The position numbers were made by a program, and so were the translations under genes. A stretch of 16,713 bases of DNA from JAQIBY01 sp964527535 (GTDB lineage Bacteria > Bacteroidota > Bacteroidia > Bacteroidales > ML635J-15): the NCBI GenBank assembly GCA_964527535.1, contig CAZGPW010000022.1, positions 1 to 16,713 of the forward strand. Direction: 5' to 3'. How positions within the stretch are numbered: position 1 is the stretch's first letter; each line of letters opens with the position of its first letter. Below are positions 1 to 8,012 of the stretch, one piece after another. Under the pieces are notes generated by a model, which saw only the letters and a program-made list of their open reading frames with translations, was not told the origin of the DNA and ran no database searches.

Positions 1-2145
1 GATGTAATATCCTCCATGGAAGTCATAAAGCCACAAATGATAGAAAACACAAACACCAATAGCATGAAGGATGCCATCAGCAAAATTCCCGGTGTTGAAG
101 TCAATGATAAACAAACCAGCATTCGTGGCGGAAGTGGATGGTCTTACGGAGCCGGCAGCAGGGTGTTGGTTTTGGTAAATGATTTGCCCATTCTTTCTGC
201 CGATGCCGGAGATATAAAATGGGACTATATGCCTGTTGAAAACATTGGCCAGGTTGAAGTACTCAAAGGCGCATCTTCAGTGCTTTATGGTTCATCTGCC
301 ATGAATGGTGTAATAAATATCCGCACCGCTTATCCCACAAAAAAATCAAAAACAAAGATTATTTACAACGTGGGTTTTTATAATCAGCCAAAAAATCCTG
401 TAAAACAATTAAATGGCAAAACATGGGATACCAGGTTATACACAAATGAAAATTTTTATGTCGAAGATGAAACACCCGTAGCCATACCAATGAGGGAAGA
501 GATGTTTTATTGGGTGAATAAACCCATGTTTGGAGGCCTCAGCTTTTCACATCAGCAGCAATATGGACACTTTGACTTTGTATTATCAGGTAAACATTAT
601 GCTGATGAAGGCTACCGTACCTCTGATTACAATAAGCGTACCAGGTTAAACACCAACATGAGGTACCGAAGTAAAAAATTCGATGGTCTTGCTGGCGGGG
701 TTAATGCCAGTTTTATGGCTACCAAAAAAATTGATTTCTTGTTATGGCATTCTGAAAAACTCACAGATATCAATGGTGAAGATTCTGTTGTCGTCTATCC
801 ATATCAGGCCATGGAAAATTCTGTTTATCCCAACCAGGCTTTCAGATTTAATATTGATCCTTTTATTTATTATTATAAAAATAATGGCTCAAGGTACAGT
901 ATTCGTACGCGGTATTATCAAGTAAAAAACAACATGCCTGTTGACACTTCAAAAAACATCATGAGTGAAGTGTTTTATGGGGAATACCGTTATCAGACCG
1001 ATATTGCAGACAACACCAAACTGGCAGCCGGTGGAGTGAATTCGTATTCAGAGGTTGAATCCAACCTGTACGGAAATCACTTTAGTAATAACCTGGCCGG
1101 GTATGTACAAATTGATAATAATTTTGGCGCTTTAAAAACTTCTGTGGGGTTACGCGGTGAATATTACAGGGTGGACACTGCCCAGACAGAATCAATGATA
1201 GACATTGAACTTGGCGATGAGATCATTGAAATACCTGTTAAACCTGTATTCAGGGCCGGAGCCAATTACAAACTTGCCGAATATACCAACATACGGGGCA
1301 GCATCGGACAGGCATACCGCTTTCCAAGCATAGCTGAGAAATATACAGCCACTGCTTTTGCCGGATTGCTTAATATTTTTCCGAATCCACACCTTGACAG
1401 TGAAACTGGATGGAATATTGAAATTGGAGGCAGACAGGGATTCAGAATCGGAAAAGACTGGTCTGGATTTGCTGATGTATCTGGCTTTTATTCGCGCTAT
1501 AATAACATGATGGAATTTTCATTCGGCAGTTTTGATACTGAGACCTACTTGCCTTTGCCTGATTCTGTTCAGGGAACAATGGAGAATCTTGGTTTTCAAT
1601 CCAGAAATATCGGCGATGTAAACATTACGGGTTTTGAATTTTCAGTGTCTGCTAAAGGGGAATTATTGGACAATCTGGATGTGACACTTTTTGCAGGATA
1701 TACTTACCTTTATCCTGTCAATATTTATAAAAATGAGGAAGAGCAGGAAGAAGTATATGCCACAAAAAACAGGGATACAGATTATCTAAAATACAGGTAC
1801 ACACACAGTGTAAAAGGGAATATTATACTGGAATATAAAGCAATGTCAACCGGCCTTTCTATGAAATACCACAGCCCTGTTTTGGCCGTTGATAATATTT
1901 TTGTCTCACAGGATCCAAATCAAATGACATTCAATAATCTGATTCTTAACGGGTATGCAGATTATTACGCTTACCATAAATACAAGCCTTTATTTACTTA
2001 CGATCTGCATTTTGGCTGGCAAATGAACAAAAGCATCAAAAGTTCTTTTGTGATACGTAACCTTTTCAACACTGAATTCATTGAACGTCCGGGCAACATG
2101 TTGCCTCCGCGTACAGTATCTTATCAGTTTACCGCTGAGTTTTAG
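1..2145 (+). CDS. TonB-dependent outer-membrane receptor, 5'-truncated by window edge
   Basis: Outer-membrane active transporter of the TonB-dependent receptor class, which imports a large or scarce ligand (chelated metal, vitamin, oligosaccharide or peptide) using energy from TonB-ExbBD; the ligand cannot be told. The frame is open through base 1. The first ATG (base 16) falls inside the plug domain, just before a conserved stretch (EVIKPQMIENTNTNSMKDAI), so the true start with signal peptide and any carboxypeptidase-like N-terminal domain lies to the left. The plug covers roughly the first 110 visible residues, with IRGG, RVLVLVNDLP and VEVLKGASSVLYGSSAMNGV motifs. The rest is aromatic-rich alternating beta-barrel sequence ending in a terminal Phe (YQFTAEF), the usual outer-membrane barrel signature. 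It ends at a TAG and overlaps the PGK-like gene tail to tail by 17 bp. No SusD-like partner is visible. The class is certain; the ligand is unknown. Confidence 0.93.
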   Translation, partial: DVISSMEVIKPQMIENTNTNSMKDAISKIPGVEVNDKQTSIRGGSGWSYGAGSRVLVLVNDLPILSADAGDIKWDYMPVENIGQVEVLKGASSVLYGSSAMNGVINIRTAYPTKKSKTKIIYNVGFYNQPKNPVKQLNGKTWDTRLYTNENFYVEDETPVAIPMREEMFYWVNKPMFGGLSFSHQQQYGHFDFVLSGKHYADEGYRTSDYNKRTRLNTNMRYRSKKFDGLAGGVNASFMATKKIDFLLWHSEKLTDINGEDSVVVYPYQAMENSVYPNQAFRFNIDPFIYYYKNNGSRYSIRTRYYQVKNNMPVDTSKNIMSEVFYGEYRYQTDIADNTKLAAGGVNSYSEVESNLYGNHFSNNLAGYVQIDNNFGALKTSVGLRGEYYRVDTAQTESMIDIELGDEIIEIPVKPVFRAGANYKLAEYTNIRGSIGQAYRFPSIAEKYTATAFAGLLNIFPNPHLDSETGWNIEIGGRQGFRIGKDWSGFADVSGFYSRYNNMMEFSFGSFDTETYLPLPDSVQGTMENLGFQSRNIGDVNITGFEFSVSAKGELLDNLDVTLFAGYTYLYPVNIYKNEEEQEEVYATKNRDTDYLKYRYTHSVKGNIILEYKAMSTGLSMKYHSPVLAVDNIFVSQDPNQMTFNNLILNGYADYYAYHKYKPLFTYDLHFGWQMNKSIKSSFVIRNLFNTEFIERPGNMLPPRTVSYQFTAEF

Positions 2146-3442
2146 GCTTGTTTCCGCCGTTTTGCTGCAACGCCTTTACCGGCTCCAGTCCTGTATAAGT
2201 TCCTTCCTGTATAGCCTTCAGCACAGCACCTCCCCCTGTAAAGATGTAGTACTTGGGGTGGTCAATGGCTACAATGTACAGCCCAGGCAATAAACGTTTT
2301 AACTCCTGCATGGTATCGCCTCCGCCGTAGAGTTTAACAGCATCAGGGTTAGAATCTGTCAGTTGATCAAGCGCAATGGTTCCCTCATTGAAATGCGGTG
2401 TAAATCCCATCACGGCGTTGATAAAAATGGTGGATGCTGATAAAAATTCATCACATACTTCCTTTTCTTCAAAAGATTCATGGGCAACATCCAGCACATA
2501 ATTCAGCTTTTGCCCTTTTTTAAAATCATTGATGTGATGCACGCGGTATTTACCCTCTTCTTTACCATCGAGCGTATCGGATTCCACCACATACGACAAC
2601 TCCAATATTTTGCCTTTATAATTTTTGGCGTATTCAACAAATTCCCTGGCCAGTTTAAGGTTTTCTTCATTCACCCCTTTTATGCTTATGCCGTATTTTG
2701 CACATAAATAAGCATTGTAAATAACTCCACCAAGAACAAGCTTGTCGGCACTATCAAGCAATGTGTACAGCGAATCAATTTTAGTATCCATTTTACTTCC
2801 TGCCACTACGGCTACAAATGGCTTTTTAGCATCGTATATTCTTTGGAGGTTGGCAATTTCTTTTTGCATAAGATAGCCGGCATAGCTGGGCAGGTATTTG
2901 TTTACACCAATGGTTGAAACATGCGGTTGCCATGAACCAAAAGCATCGTTGACAAAAACATCAGCCAGCCCTGCCAGTTGTAAAGCAAAGCGGTCGGCTT
3001 TTTCACCATCGGCTTCTTCGCCCGCAAACCAGCGTGTGTTTGGCAAATAAATACCGTCGATTTCCCCGTTTCGGAGGTCCCTTATCAGATGGTTAACCGA
3101 AGTCTCAATTCCGAGGTATCCTTGTTTTCCGTGTTCTACAAAATCGGGTATCTTAATGTTGATGTGCAGTTTATTATTGATGTAATCAACAATGGGTTGC
3201 ACAGAGGTATCTTCACTGATGTTTATGTCTCCTGTTTTTTTATCCCGCGGCCTTCCCACATGGGTCATTAAAATGATTTTTCCTCCTTTGGCATTGATGT
3301 GATACAATGTGCCAATTGTCATGTCGATGCGGTAGGGGTCGTGTATGGTTCCTTTTTTCACCACATTGTGATCTACCCTTACCAATACCACCTTATCCTC
3401 AAGATTGGCTTCCTGGATTTTTGGAAGATCAATTTTTTCCAT
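2129..3442 (-). CDS. Divergent phosphoglycerate kinase homologue, likely altered or lost catalysis
   Basis: A 437-residue protein with the whole PGK fold signature but strongly drifted. Still recognisable: VRVDHN (21-26; canonical VRVDFN), R38, THVGRP (60-65), NTRWF (135-139; canonical NxRFH), VNDAFG (164-169), GSKMDTKI (215-222; canonical GGAKxSTKI, both lysines kept), GGGDT (373-377) and TGGGA (402-406). Changed: the segment that is TAHRAHAST in normal PGKs reads SWQPHVST, one residue shorter and without the substrate-binding Arg. The NGPxGVFE nucleotide-binding segment reads NAVMGFTP (342-349), losing the Glu that contacts the nucleotide ribose. It is about 40 residues longer than a standard PGK, with extra sequence at both ends and around 105-130 and 285-310. 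It lies 34 bp downstream of the double PGK gene on the same strand, so co-transcription is likely. PGK ancestry is seen; reduced catalysis, another phosphoacceptor or a regulatory role is inference. It would probably be labelled pgk automatically, so no symbol is given. Confidence 0.85.
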   Translation of the reverse strand: MEKIDLPKIQEANLEDKVVLVRVDHNVVKKGTIHDPYRIDMTIGTLYHINAKGGKIILMTHVGRPRDKKTGDINISEDTSVQPIVDYINNKLHINIKIPDFVEHGKQGYLGIETSVNHLIRDLRNGEIDGIYLPNTRWFAGEEADGEKADRFALQLAGLADVFVNDAFGSWQPHVSTIGVNKYLPSYAGYLMQKEIANLQRIYDAKKPFVAVVAGSKMDTKIDSLYTLLDSADKLVLGGVIYNAYLCAKYGISIKGVNEENLKLAREFVEYAKNYKGKILELSYVVESDTLDGKEEGKYRVHHINDFKKGQKLNYVLDVAHESFEEKEVCDEFLSASTIFINAVMGFTPHFNEGTIALDQLTDSNPDAVKLYGGGDTMQELKRLLPGLYIVAIDHPKYYIFTGGGAVLKAIQEGTYTGLEPVKALQQNGGNKPKTQR

Positions 3443-3476
3443 ATTGTAGTTGTTTTAGATTATCTAACAATTCAAC

Positions 3477-5861
3477 TTAAATATTTGTTCGCACGGCTTT
3501 GATGCTGGGTAATTCATTTCCTTCGATATATTCAAGCAGAGCACCTCCGGCCGTAGAAATATACGAAATTTTATGGGACAAACCGTATTTTTTCAATGCC
3601 GCGATGGAATCGCCACCTCCGACAAGTGAAAATGCCCCTTTGTCAGTAGCCCTGGCCGTTGCCAATGCAATTTTTATGGTGCCATTGCTGAAATGCGGCA
3701 TCTCAAATACTCCCATGGGGCCGTTCCAAAAAACAGACCTTGAATTTTCGATGACTTTTGTGTATGTGGCTGCTGTTTTTACACCAATATCAAGGCCCTG
3801 CCATCCATCCGGGATTTGGTTGGCCTGGACGTGCCTGATGGTTGTATCGTTTTTGAATTTATCGGATATTAAGCAGTCGGTTGGTAAATATAATTTTACG
3901 TTACTGTGAGCAGCCAGTTCCAAAATTTTAATGGCCTTTTGAAGCACTTCATCCTCAACAAGCGAATCTCCAACCTGGCCACCCATGGCTTTAATAAAGC
4001 TAAAAGCCAGGCCGCCTCCAATGATGATGTTGTTTACTTTATCAATCAATGCCCTGACAATGTCAATTTTCGTAGAGATTTTTGCCCCCCCGATGATGGC
4101 TGTAAACGGCTTTTCCCCTTTGTATAATATCCGGTTAATATTTTTCATCTCGTTTTCCACAAGGTAACCGAGCATTTTATCGTTAGGGAAGTATTTTGTT
4201 ATCGTATAAGTTGATGCGTGCGCTCTGTGAGCAGTCCCAAACGCATTGTTGACATATGCGTCACCGAGTTTTGCCAGTTCTTTGGCAAATTTTTCCGATC
4301 CCTTGACTTCTTCGTTTGTGAACCTTAGGTTTTCAAGCATTAATACTTCACCTTTTTTTAGATTTTTAACTGCTTCTTCCGTGTTATTCCCTCTGCATTT
4401 ATCTGCAAACTTTACTTCTGTTCCCAGCAAATCGGAAACATACGGCATGATATGTTTTACGGAATACTTCATGTTTCTTTCCCCTTTGGGACGGCCAATA
4501 TGGGTGAGTAAGATGATGGTAGCACCTTCGGCCAGGATTTTTCTCAGGGTAGGGATGGCTGTCCGGATGCGGGTATCATCTGTAATGTTATTATTGTCAT
4601 CCATGGGCACATTGAAATCCACACGCACCAAAACCTTCTTGTTGTTGAAATCGTAATCATCTATGGTGTATGAATCCTTAATGGCTTTGATGCTGGGTAA
4701 TTTTTTCCCTTCAATGTACTCCAGCAATGCACCTCCGGCTGTTGACACATAAGATATTTTGTGATCAAGTGCGTATTTTTTCAAGGCAGCAATGCTATCA
4801 CCCCCTCCCACAAGCGAGTATGCACCTTTGTCAGTTGCTCGTGAAACAGCCAATCCTGTTTTTAGCGTGCCGTATGAAAAATGATTCATTTCAAATACGC
4901 CCAAAGGGCCGTTCCAAAGGATACTTGATGAATTCATAATCACCTGTTCAAATATTTCAGCGGATTTTACACCGATGTCCATGCCAATCCAATTTTTTTT
5001 GATTTTGGTTACCGGAACGTGTTCTATCATGGCTTCATTACTAAAATCATCGGCTATCAACACATCTTCCGGCAGATAAATCTTTACCCCTTTGCTTTCT
5101 GCCTTATTTAGTATGCTTTTGGCCACATCAATATAATCATCATCCACCAGGGAGTTCCCGATTTCAATGCCTTTAGCTTTTAAAAAAGTAAACACAATGC
5201 CTCCGCCCACAATCAGGTTGTCCACTTTTTCCAGCAAGGCTTCAATGATATTGATTTTTGTGGAAATTTTGGCACCACCAATGATAGCGGTAAATGGTGA
5301 TTCTGCTTTTTTCAACAGGGTGTCAATGTTTTTAATTTCTGATTCCACCAAATCACCAAACATTTTATCGTACGGAAAAAATTTGGCAATGGTATAAGTT
5401 GAGGCATGGGCACGGTGGGCTGTGCCAAAGGCATTGTTTACATACATATCCCCCAGGTCTGCCAGTTGTTTTGCGAATGTTTCGTCGCCGGCTTCTTCTT
5501 CGGCATGAAAGCGGAGGTTTTCCAGCAAAAGCACTTCCCCGGGTTTCAGTTCTTTAGCCATTTTTTTTGTTTCTGTACCAATGCAATCGGGAGCTTGTTT
5601 TACTTCACGGTCCAGCATGTTTGCCAGGTAATTTGCAATGCGTTGAGTACTCAGTGCATCATCAAATTTTCCCTTTGGCCTGCCGATGTGTGTCATGATG
5701 ATAACAGAAGCGCCTTCGGATAAAATTTTCTGAATGGTGGGGATGGCCGTTACGATGCGTGTGTCATCAGCAATGGTTCCGTTTTCATTGAACGGCACGT
5801 TAAAATCAACTCGGACAAGGGCTTTTTTATTTTTAAAGGAGTAGTTATCAAGGTTATCCAT
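3477..5861 (-). CDS. pgk: Fused tandem phosphoglycerate kinase (two complete PGK domains in one polypeptide)
   Basis: Cytosolic glycolytic/gluconeogenic enzyme: 1,3-bisphosphoglycerate + ADP to 3-phosphoglycerate + ATP, reversible. At 794 residues it is twice the usual ~395-420. Residues 1-396 and 397-794 are each a full PGK, in exact register with a constant offset of 396 residues and no indels; by hand count about 245 of 398 positions (~62%) are identical. Both copies keep the key residues: VDFN (18-21 / 414-417), DDTR (32-35 / 428-431), THIGRP (57-62 / 453-458), NLRF (R117 / R513), AHRAH (R150 / R546), GGAKISTK (K198, K202 / K594, K598), WNGPxGVFE (E324 / E720) and GGGDS (352-356 / 748-752). 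There is no linker: Ser397 sits where the second copy's start Met would be. The start ATG at 5861 directly precedes a normal PGK N-terminus, with no clear Shine-Dalgarno. It is probably the organism's working PGK; whether both sites turn over is inferred from residues only. Confidence 0.95.
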   Translation of the reverse strand: MDNLDNYSFKNKKALVRVDFNVPFNENGTIADDTRIVTAIPTIQKILSEGASVIIMTHIGRPKGKFDDALSTQRIANYLANMLDREVKQAPDCIGTETKKMAKELKPGEVLLLENLRFHAEEEAGDETFAKQLADLGDMYVNNAFGTAHRAHASTYTIAKFFPYDKMFGDLVESEIKNIDTLLKKAESPFTAIIGGAKISTKINIIEALLEKVDNLIVGGGIVFTFLKAKGIEIGNSLVDDDYIDVAKSILNKAESKGVKIYLPEDVLIADDFSNEAMIEHVPVTKIKKNWIGMDIGVKSAEIFEQVIMNSSSILWNGPLGVFEMNHFSYGTLKTGLAVSRATDKGAYSLVGGGDSIAALKKYALDHKISYVSTAGGALLEYIEGKKLPSIKAIKDSYTIDDYDFNNKKVLVRVDFNVPMDDNNNITDDTRIRTAIPTLRKILAEGATIILLTHIGRPKGERNMKYSVKHIMPYVSDLLGTEVKFADKCRGNNTEEAVKNLKKGEVLMLENLRFTNEEVKGSEKFAKELAKLGDAYVNNAFGTAHRAHASTYTITKYFPNDKMLGYLVENEMKNINRILYKGEKPFTAIIGGAKISTKIDIVRALIDKVNNIIIGGGLAFSFIKAMGGQVGDSLVEDEVLQKAIKILELAAHSNVKLYLPTDCLISDKFKNDTTIRHVQANQIPDGWQGLDIGVKTAATYTKVIENSRSVFWNGPMGVFEMPHFSNGTIKIALATARATDKGAFSLVGGGDSIAALKKYGLSHKISYISTAGGALLEYIEGNELPSIKAVRTNI
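3486..5861 (-). repeat. Diverged in-frame tandem duplication, two 1188-bp units
   Basis: Unit 1 is 5861-4674 and unit 2 is 4673-3486, each 396 codons. Matching DNA segments lie exactly 1188 bp apart on the plus strand, for example the stretch beginning gctttgatgctgggtaatt at 3496 and 4684, and gcacctccgg at 3541 and 4729. The copies have diverged well beyond sequencing or assembly noise (about 62% protein identity), so this is an old, retained duplication rather than an assembly artefact. Confidence 0.9.
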
Positions 5862-5988
5862 AGCAAGTAATATGATGGTTAATTATACCATAAAATTAAC
5901 AAAAATCTTTCAGATATATTGTACATTTTATGTGACGTCTGTCCAAATAAGAGACAAGCCCGGATATCAAATTGTTTTAGGGTTTTTA

Positions 5989-7527
5989 TCAACTTCCCCA
6001 TGTACTTCTGTCCAGGCTGCGGTATTGTATGGCTTCGGAAATGTGTTCACTGCGTATGGCATCGGATGCATCCATGTCGGCAATGGTGCGTGATACTTTA
6101 AGAATCCTGTCGTAAGCGCGTGCAGAAAGATCCAGTTTTTCCATGGCCGTTTTCAGTAATGTGGCAGCTGTGTCATCCACAGCGCAGAATTTTTGCATCA
6201 TTTTTGTTGACATCTGGGCGTTGCTGAAAATATGTTTAAAAGCATGAAACCGTTCTGCCTGAATATTGTTGGCATTTATCACTCTTTTTCTCACCGACGC
6301 ACTGTTTTCACCGGGAGGTGCAGAAGCCAGTTTATTGAATTCCACGGGAATCACTTCCATATGAATGTCAATTCTGTCCATCAGGGGGCCGGAAATTTTT
6401 GCCAGGTATTTTTGGATCATGCCGGGTGAACAAGTACATTCCCGTGTGGGATGATTGTAATATCCGCAGGGACATGGATTCATGCTGGAAACCAGCATAA
6501 GGCTTGCCGGGTATTCCACGGTAAATTTAGCCCTGCTGATGGTCACCACCCTGTCTTCAAGGGGCTGCCTTAACACTTCAAGCACGGTACGTTTAAATTC
6601 CGGTAATTCATCCAAAAACAACACCCCGTTATGGGCAAGTGAAATTTCGCCGGGTTGGGGATGATTACCTCCACCCACGAGGGCAACATCAGAAATGGTA
6701 TGATGTGGTGAACGAAAAGGCCTTTGTGTGATCAAAGAAACATTGTTATCTATTTTTCCGGCTACTGAATGGATTTTTGTGGTTTCCAAAGCCTCGTCCA
6801 GTGTCAGTGGAGGCAAAATGGTTGGCAGGCGTTTTGAAAGCATGGTTTTTCCGGCACCCGGAGGGCCTATCATGATCAAATTGTGCCCCCCGCTGGCTGC
6901 AATTTCCATTACCCTTTTTACGTTTTCCTGCCCCCGTACATCAGAAAAATCAGCATCGTAATCAGTAACGTTACGCTCAAAGGTCTTTTTCAGATCAACT
7001 TTTGTTTCCTTGAGCGCAAGGTCGCCGTTAAAAAAATCAATGACCTGGGTAATGTGATTAACCCCATAAACATCTAAATCTTCTACAACAGCAGCTTCTT
7101 TTGCATTTTGTTCAGGGAGGATAAATCCGTCAAGTCCGTTTTCTTTCGCCTGTAGTGCTATGGGTAATACCCCTTTGATGGGTAAAATGCTGCCGTCAAG
7201 GGATAATTCCCCCATGATCATAAAGCGGTGAACGCGATCTGCTGTCATTTGTTCTGATGCCCCCAACACGCCGATTGCAAGGGGTAAATCGTAGGCTGCA
7301 CCTTCTTTTCGTATGTCTGCAGGGGCCATGTTGATCACAATTTTTCGCCCCGGCCACTTATAACCATTGTTGCCAAGAGCAGCTACTATGCGTTGCTGCG
7401 ACTCTTTAACGGCATTATCGGGTAAGCCTACAAGATGAAATTCATAGCCTTTGGTGGCATCGGTTTCGATGGTAACGGTATGTGCATCAATGCCATGATA
7501 TGCACCACCATATGTTTTAACCAGCAT
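5989..7527 (-). CDS. comM: ComM/YifB-family AAA+ ATPase (magnesium-chelatase-like)
   Basis: A 512-residue cytosolic AAA+ protein of the YifB/ComM family. In naturally competent bacteria ComM is a hexameric helicase that promotes branch migration during integration of incoming DNA; in non-competent species its role is less clear. Residues are counted from the ATG at 7527. An N-terminal ChlI/Lon-protease-like domain (about 1-170, with GLPDNAVKES and EGAAYDLPLA) is followed by the AAA+ module: Walker A GPPGAGKT (221-228), Walker B GVLFLDE (301-307), a cysteine group CPCG...CTC (Cys352, 354, 364, 366) as in other YifB proteins, and DRIDIH with a candidate Arg finger (R385). The C-terminal SARAYDRILKVSRTIADM is the family's Mg-chelatase C-terminal signature. 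An in-frame ATG 17 codons upstream (7578) exists, but MLVKTYG at 7527 is where family members start. It stands alone between the ferredoxin terminator and the PGK locus. Confidence 0.93.
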   Translation of the reverse strand: MLVKTYGGAYHGIDAHTVTIETDATKGYEFHLVGLPDNAVKESQQRIVAALGNNGYKWPGRKIVINMAPADIRKEGAAYDLPLAIGVLGASEQMTADRVHRFMIMGELSLDGSILPIKGVLPIALQAKENGLDGFILPEQNAKEAAVVEDLDVYGVNHITQVIDFFNGDLALKETKVDLKKTFERNVTDYDADFSDVRGQENVKRVMEIAASGGHNLIMIGPPGAGKTMLSKRLPTILPPLTLDEALETTKIHSVAGKIDNNVSLITQRPFRSPHHTISDVALVGGGNHPQPGEISLAHNGVLFLDELPEFKRTVLEVLRQPLEDRVVTISRAKFTVEYPASLMLVSSMNPCPCGYYNHPTRECTCSPGMIQKYLAKISGPLMDRIDIHMEVIPVEFNKLASAPPGENSASVRKRVINANNIQAERFHAFKHIFSNAQMSTKMMQKFCAVDDTAATLLKTAMEKLDLSARAYDRILKVSRTIADMDASDAIRSEHISEAIQYRSLDRSTWGS

Positions 7528-7581
7528 ATAACAATGTATTTTGCGGCTTAAATTAGCAAAACTTGAGAAATATAACAAACA

Positions 7582-7621
7582 TAAAAAAAAAGGTGCTCAT
7601 TATTATGTAACGAGCACCTTT
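7582..7621 (-). terminator. Rho-independent terminator of the ferredoxin gene
   Basis: A 10-bp perfect stem (7589-7598 aaaggtgctc pairing with 7612-7621 gagcaccttt) closes a 13-nt AT-rich loop. Read on the minus strand it is followed at once by a run of T (the A-run at 7583-7591). It lies 27 bp after the ferredoxin stop codon and just before the comM-like gene, so it separates the two transcription units. Confidence 0.88.
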
Positions 7622-7647
7622 GATAATTTTTTAATGAATGATTTGTA

Positions 7648-7818
7648 CTAGTCTTCCGGATGTATTGCTTCTACCGGACAAACATCTGCACATGCACCGC
7701 AATCCGTGCAAACATCAGGATCAATGACATAAGGAGATCCTTCAGATATTGCTTCTACCGGACATTCGTCGATACAAGTACCACATTCTGTACAATCATC
7801 TGTAATTACATAAGCCAT
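7648..7818 (-). CDS. 2[4Fe-4S] ferredoxin, clostridial/bacterial type
   Basis: A 56-residue soluble electron carrier binding two [4Fe-4S] clusters; such ferredoxins serve low-potential reactions in anaerobes such as pyruvate:ferredoxin oxidoreductase, Rnf or hydrogenases. Two CxxCxxCxxxCP motifs are complete: Cys9, 12, 15, 19 and Cys37, 40, 43, 47, each followed by VEAI. The protein is very acidic and begins MAYVITDDC, as is usual for the family. The halves repeat with a 28-residue period, and 18 bases are identical between them. It is a single-gene unit with a TAnnTTTG box upstream and an intrinsic terminator downstream. The family is certain; the redox partner is unknown, as no oxidoreductase lies nearby. 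Confidence 0.96.
   Translation of the reverse strand: MAYVITDDCTECGTCIDECPVEAISEGSPYVIDPDVCTDCGACADVCPVEAIHPED
7663..7764 (-). repeat. Internal repeat of the ferredoxin gene (two identical 18-mers, 84 bp apart)
   Basis: The plus-strand sequence tattgcttctaccggaca occurs at 7663-7680 and again at 7747-7764. Each copy encodes CPVEAI at the end of a cluster-binding motif, and the 84-bp spacing equals the 28-residue half-repeat of the protein. Confidence 0.85.
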
Positions 7819-7851
7819 ATCGTATAGTATTTATAGGTTAATAACTTATTA

Positions 7852-7859
7852 CAAACTTA
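7852..7859 (-). promoter_or_regulatory. Candidate Bacteroidota -7 promoter box for the ferredoxin gene
   Basis: On the minus strand this reads TAAGTTTG, an exact match to the TAnnTTTG -7 consensus used by the Bacteroidota primary sigma factor, 33 bp before the ferredoxin start. The expected -33 TTTG is poor: only a T-rich tract is found about 19 bp upstream. The match is seen; activity is inferred. Confidence 0.4.
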
Positions 7860-8012
7860 ATCTTAGATTTTTAATTGGAAAAATATTTTACGTTTATTGC
7901 AGTAATTTTTAATCATTTTAAATAATGGCGATAACATGCTATAATACAGGACATATAAAAGATTGCATTGTTGGTTTGATAAAGAAAAAACAGAAAAACA
8001 TGACAATGGTCA

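Noticed and set aside
16..2145. ATG at base 16 as the true start of the TonB receptor
   Set aside because: It falls within the plug domain, the frame is open to base 1, and no signal peptide follows it.
3499..4656. Several 60-136-codon plus-strand frames across the PGK locus
   Set aside because: They are antisense to the double PGK coding sequence. Two 136-codon frames (3499-3909 and 4246-4656) simply mirror real coding constraint and carry no protein motifs of their own.
3477..5861. The double PGK as an assembly duplication or a missed stop codon
   Set aside because: The copies are only about 62% identical in protein, with many silent and amino-acid differences, and the junction is clean and in frame, so a collapsed or repeated assembly is unlikely.
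5882..5887. TATAAT-like box (minus strand) upstream of the double PGK
   Set aside because: Bacteroidota promoters usually use TAnnTTTG, no matching -35 lies at proper spacing, and the region is so AT-rich that chance matches are expected.
7528..7578. Upstream in-frame ATG giving a 17-residue longer ComM/YifB protein
   Set aside because: The extra residues do not resemble the family N-terminus, which begins at MLVKTYG (7527), and the extension runs almost into the ferredoxin terminator.
7548..7579. Possible TTTG / TAATTTAA promoter for the comM-like gene
   Set aside because: The spacing fits, but the -7 box has two mismatches, too weak to list as a feature.
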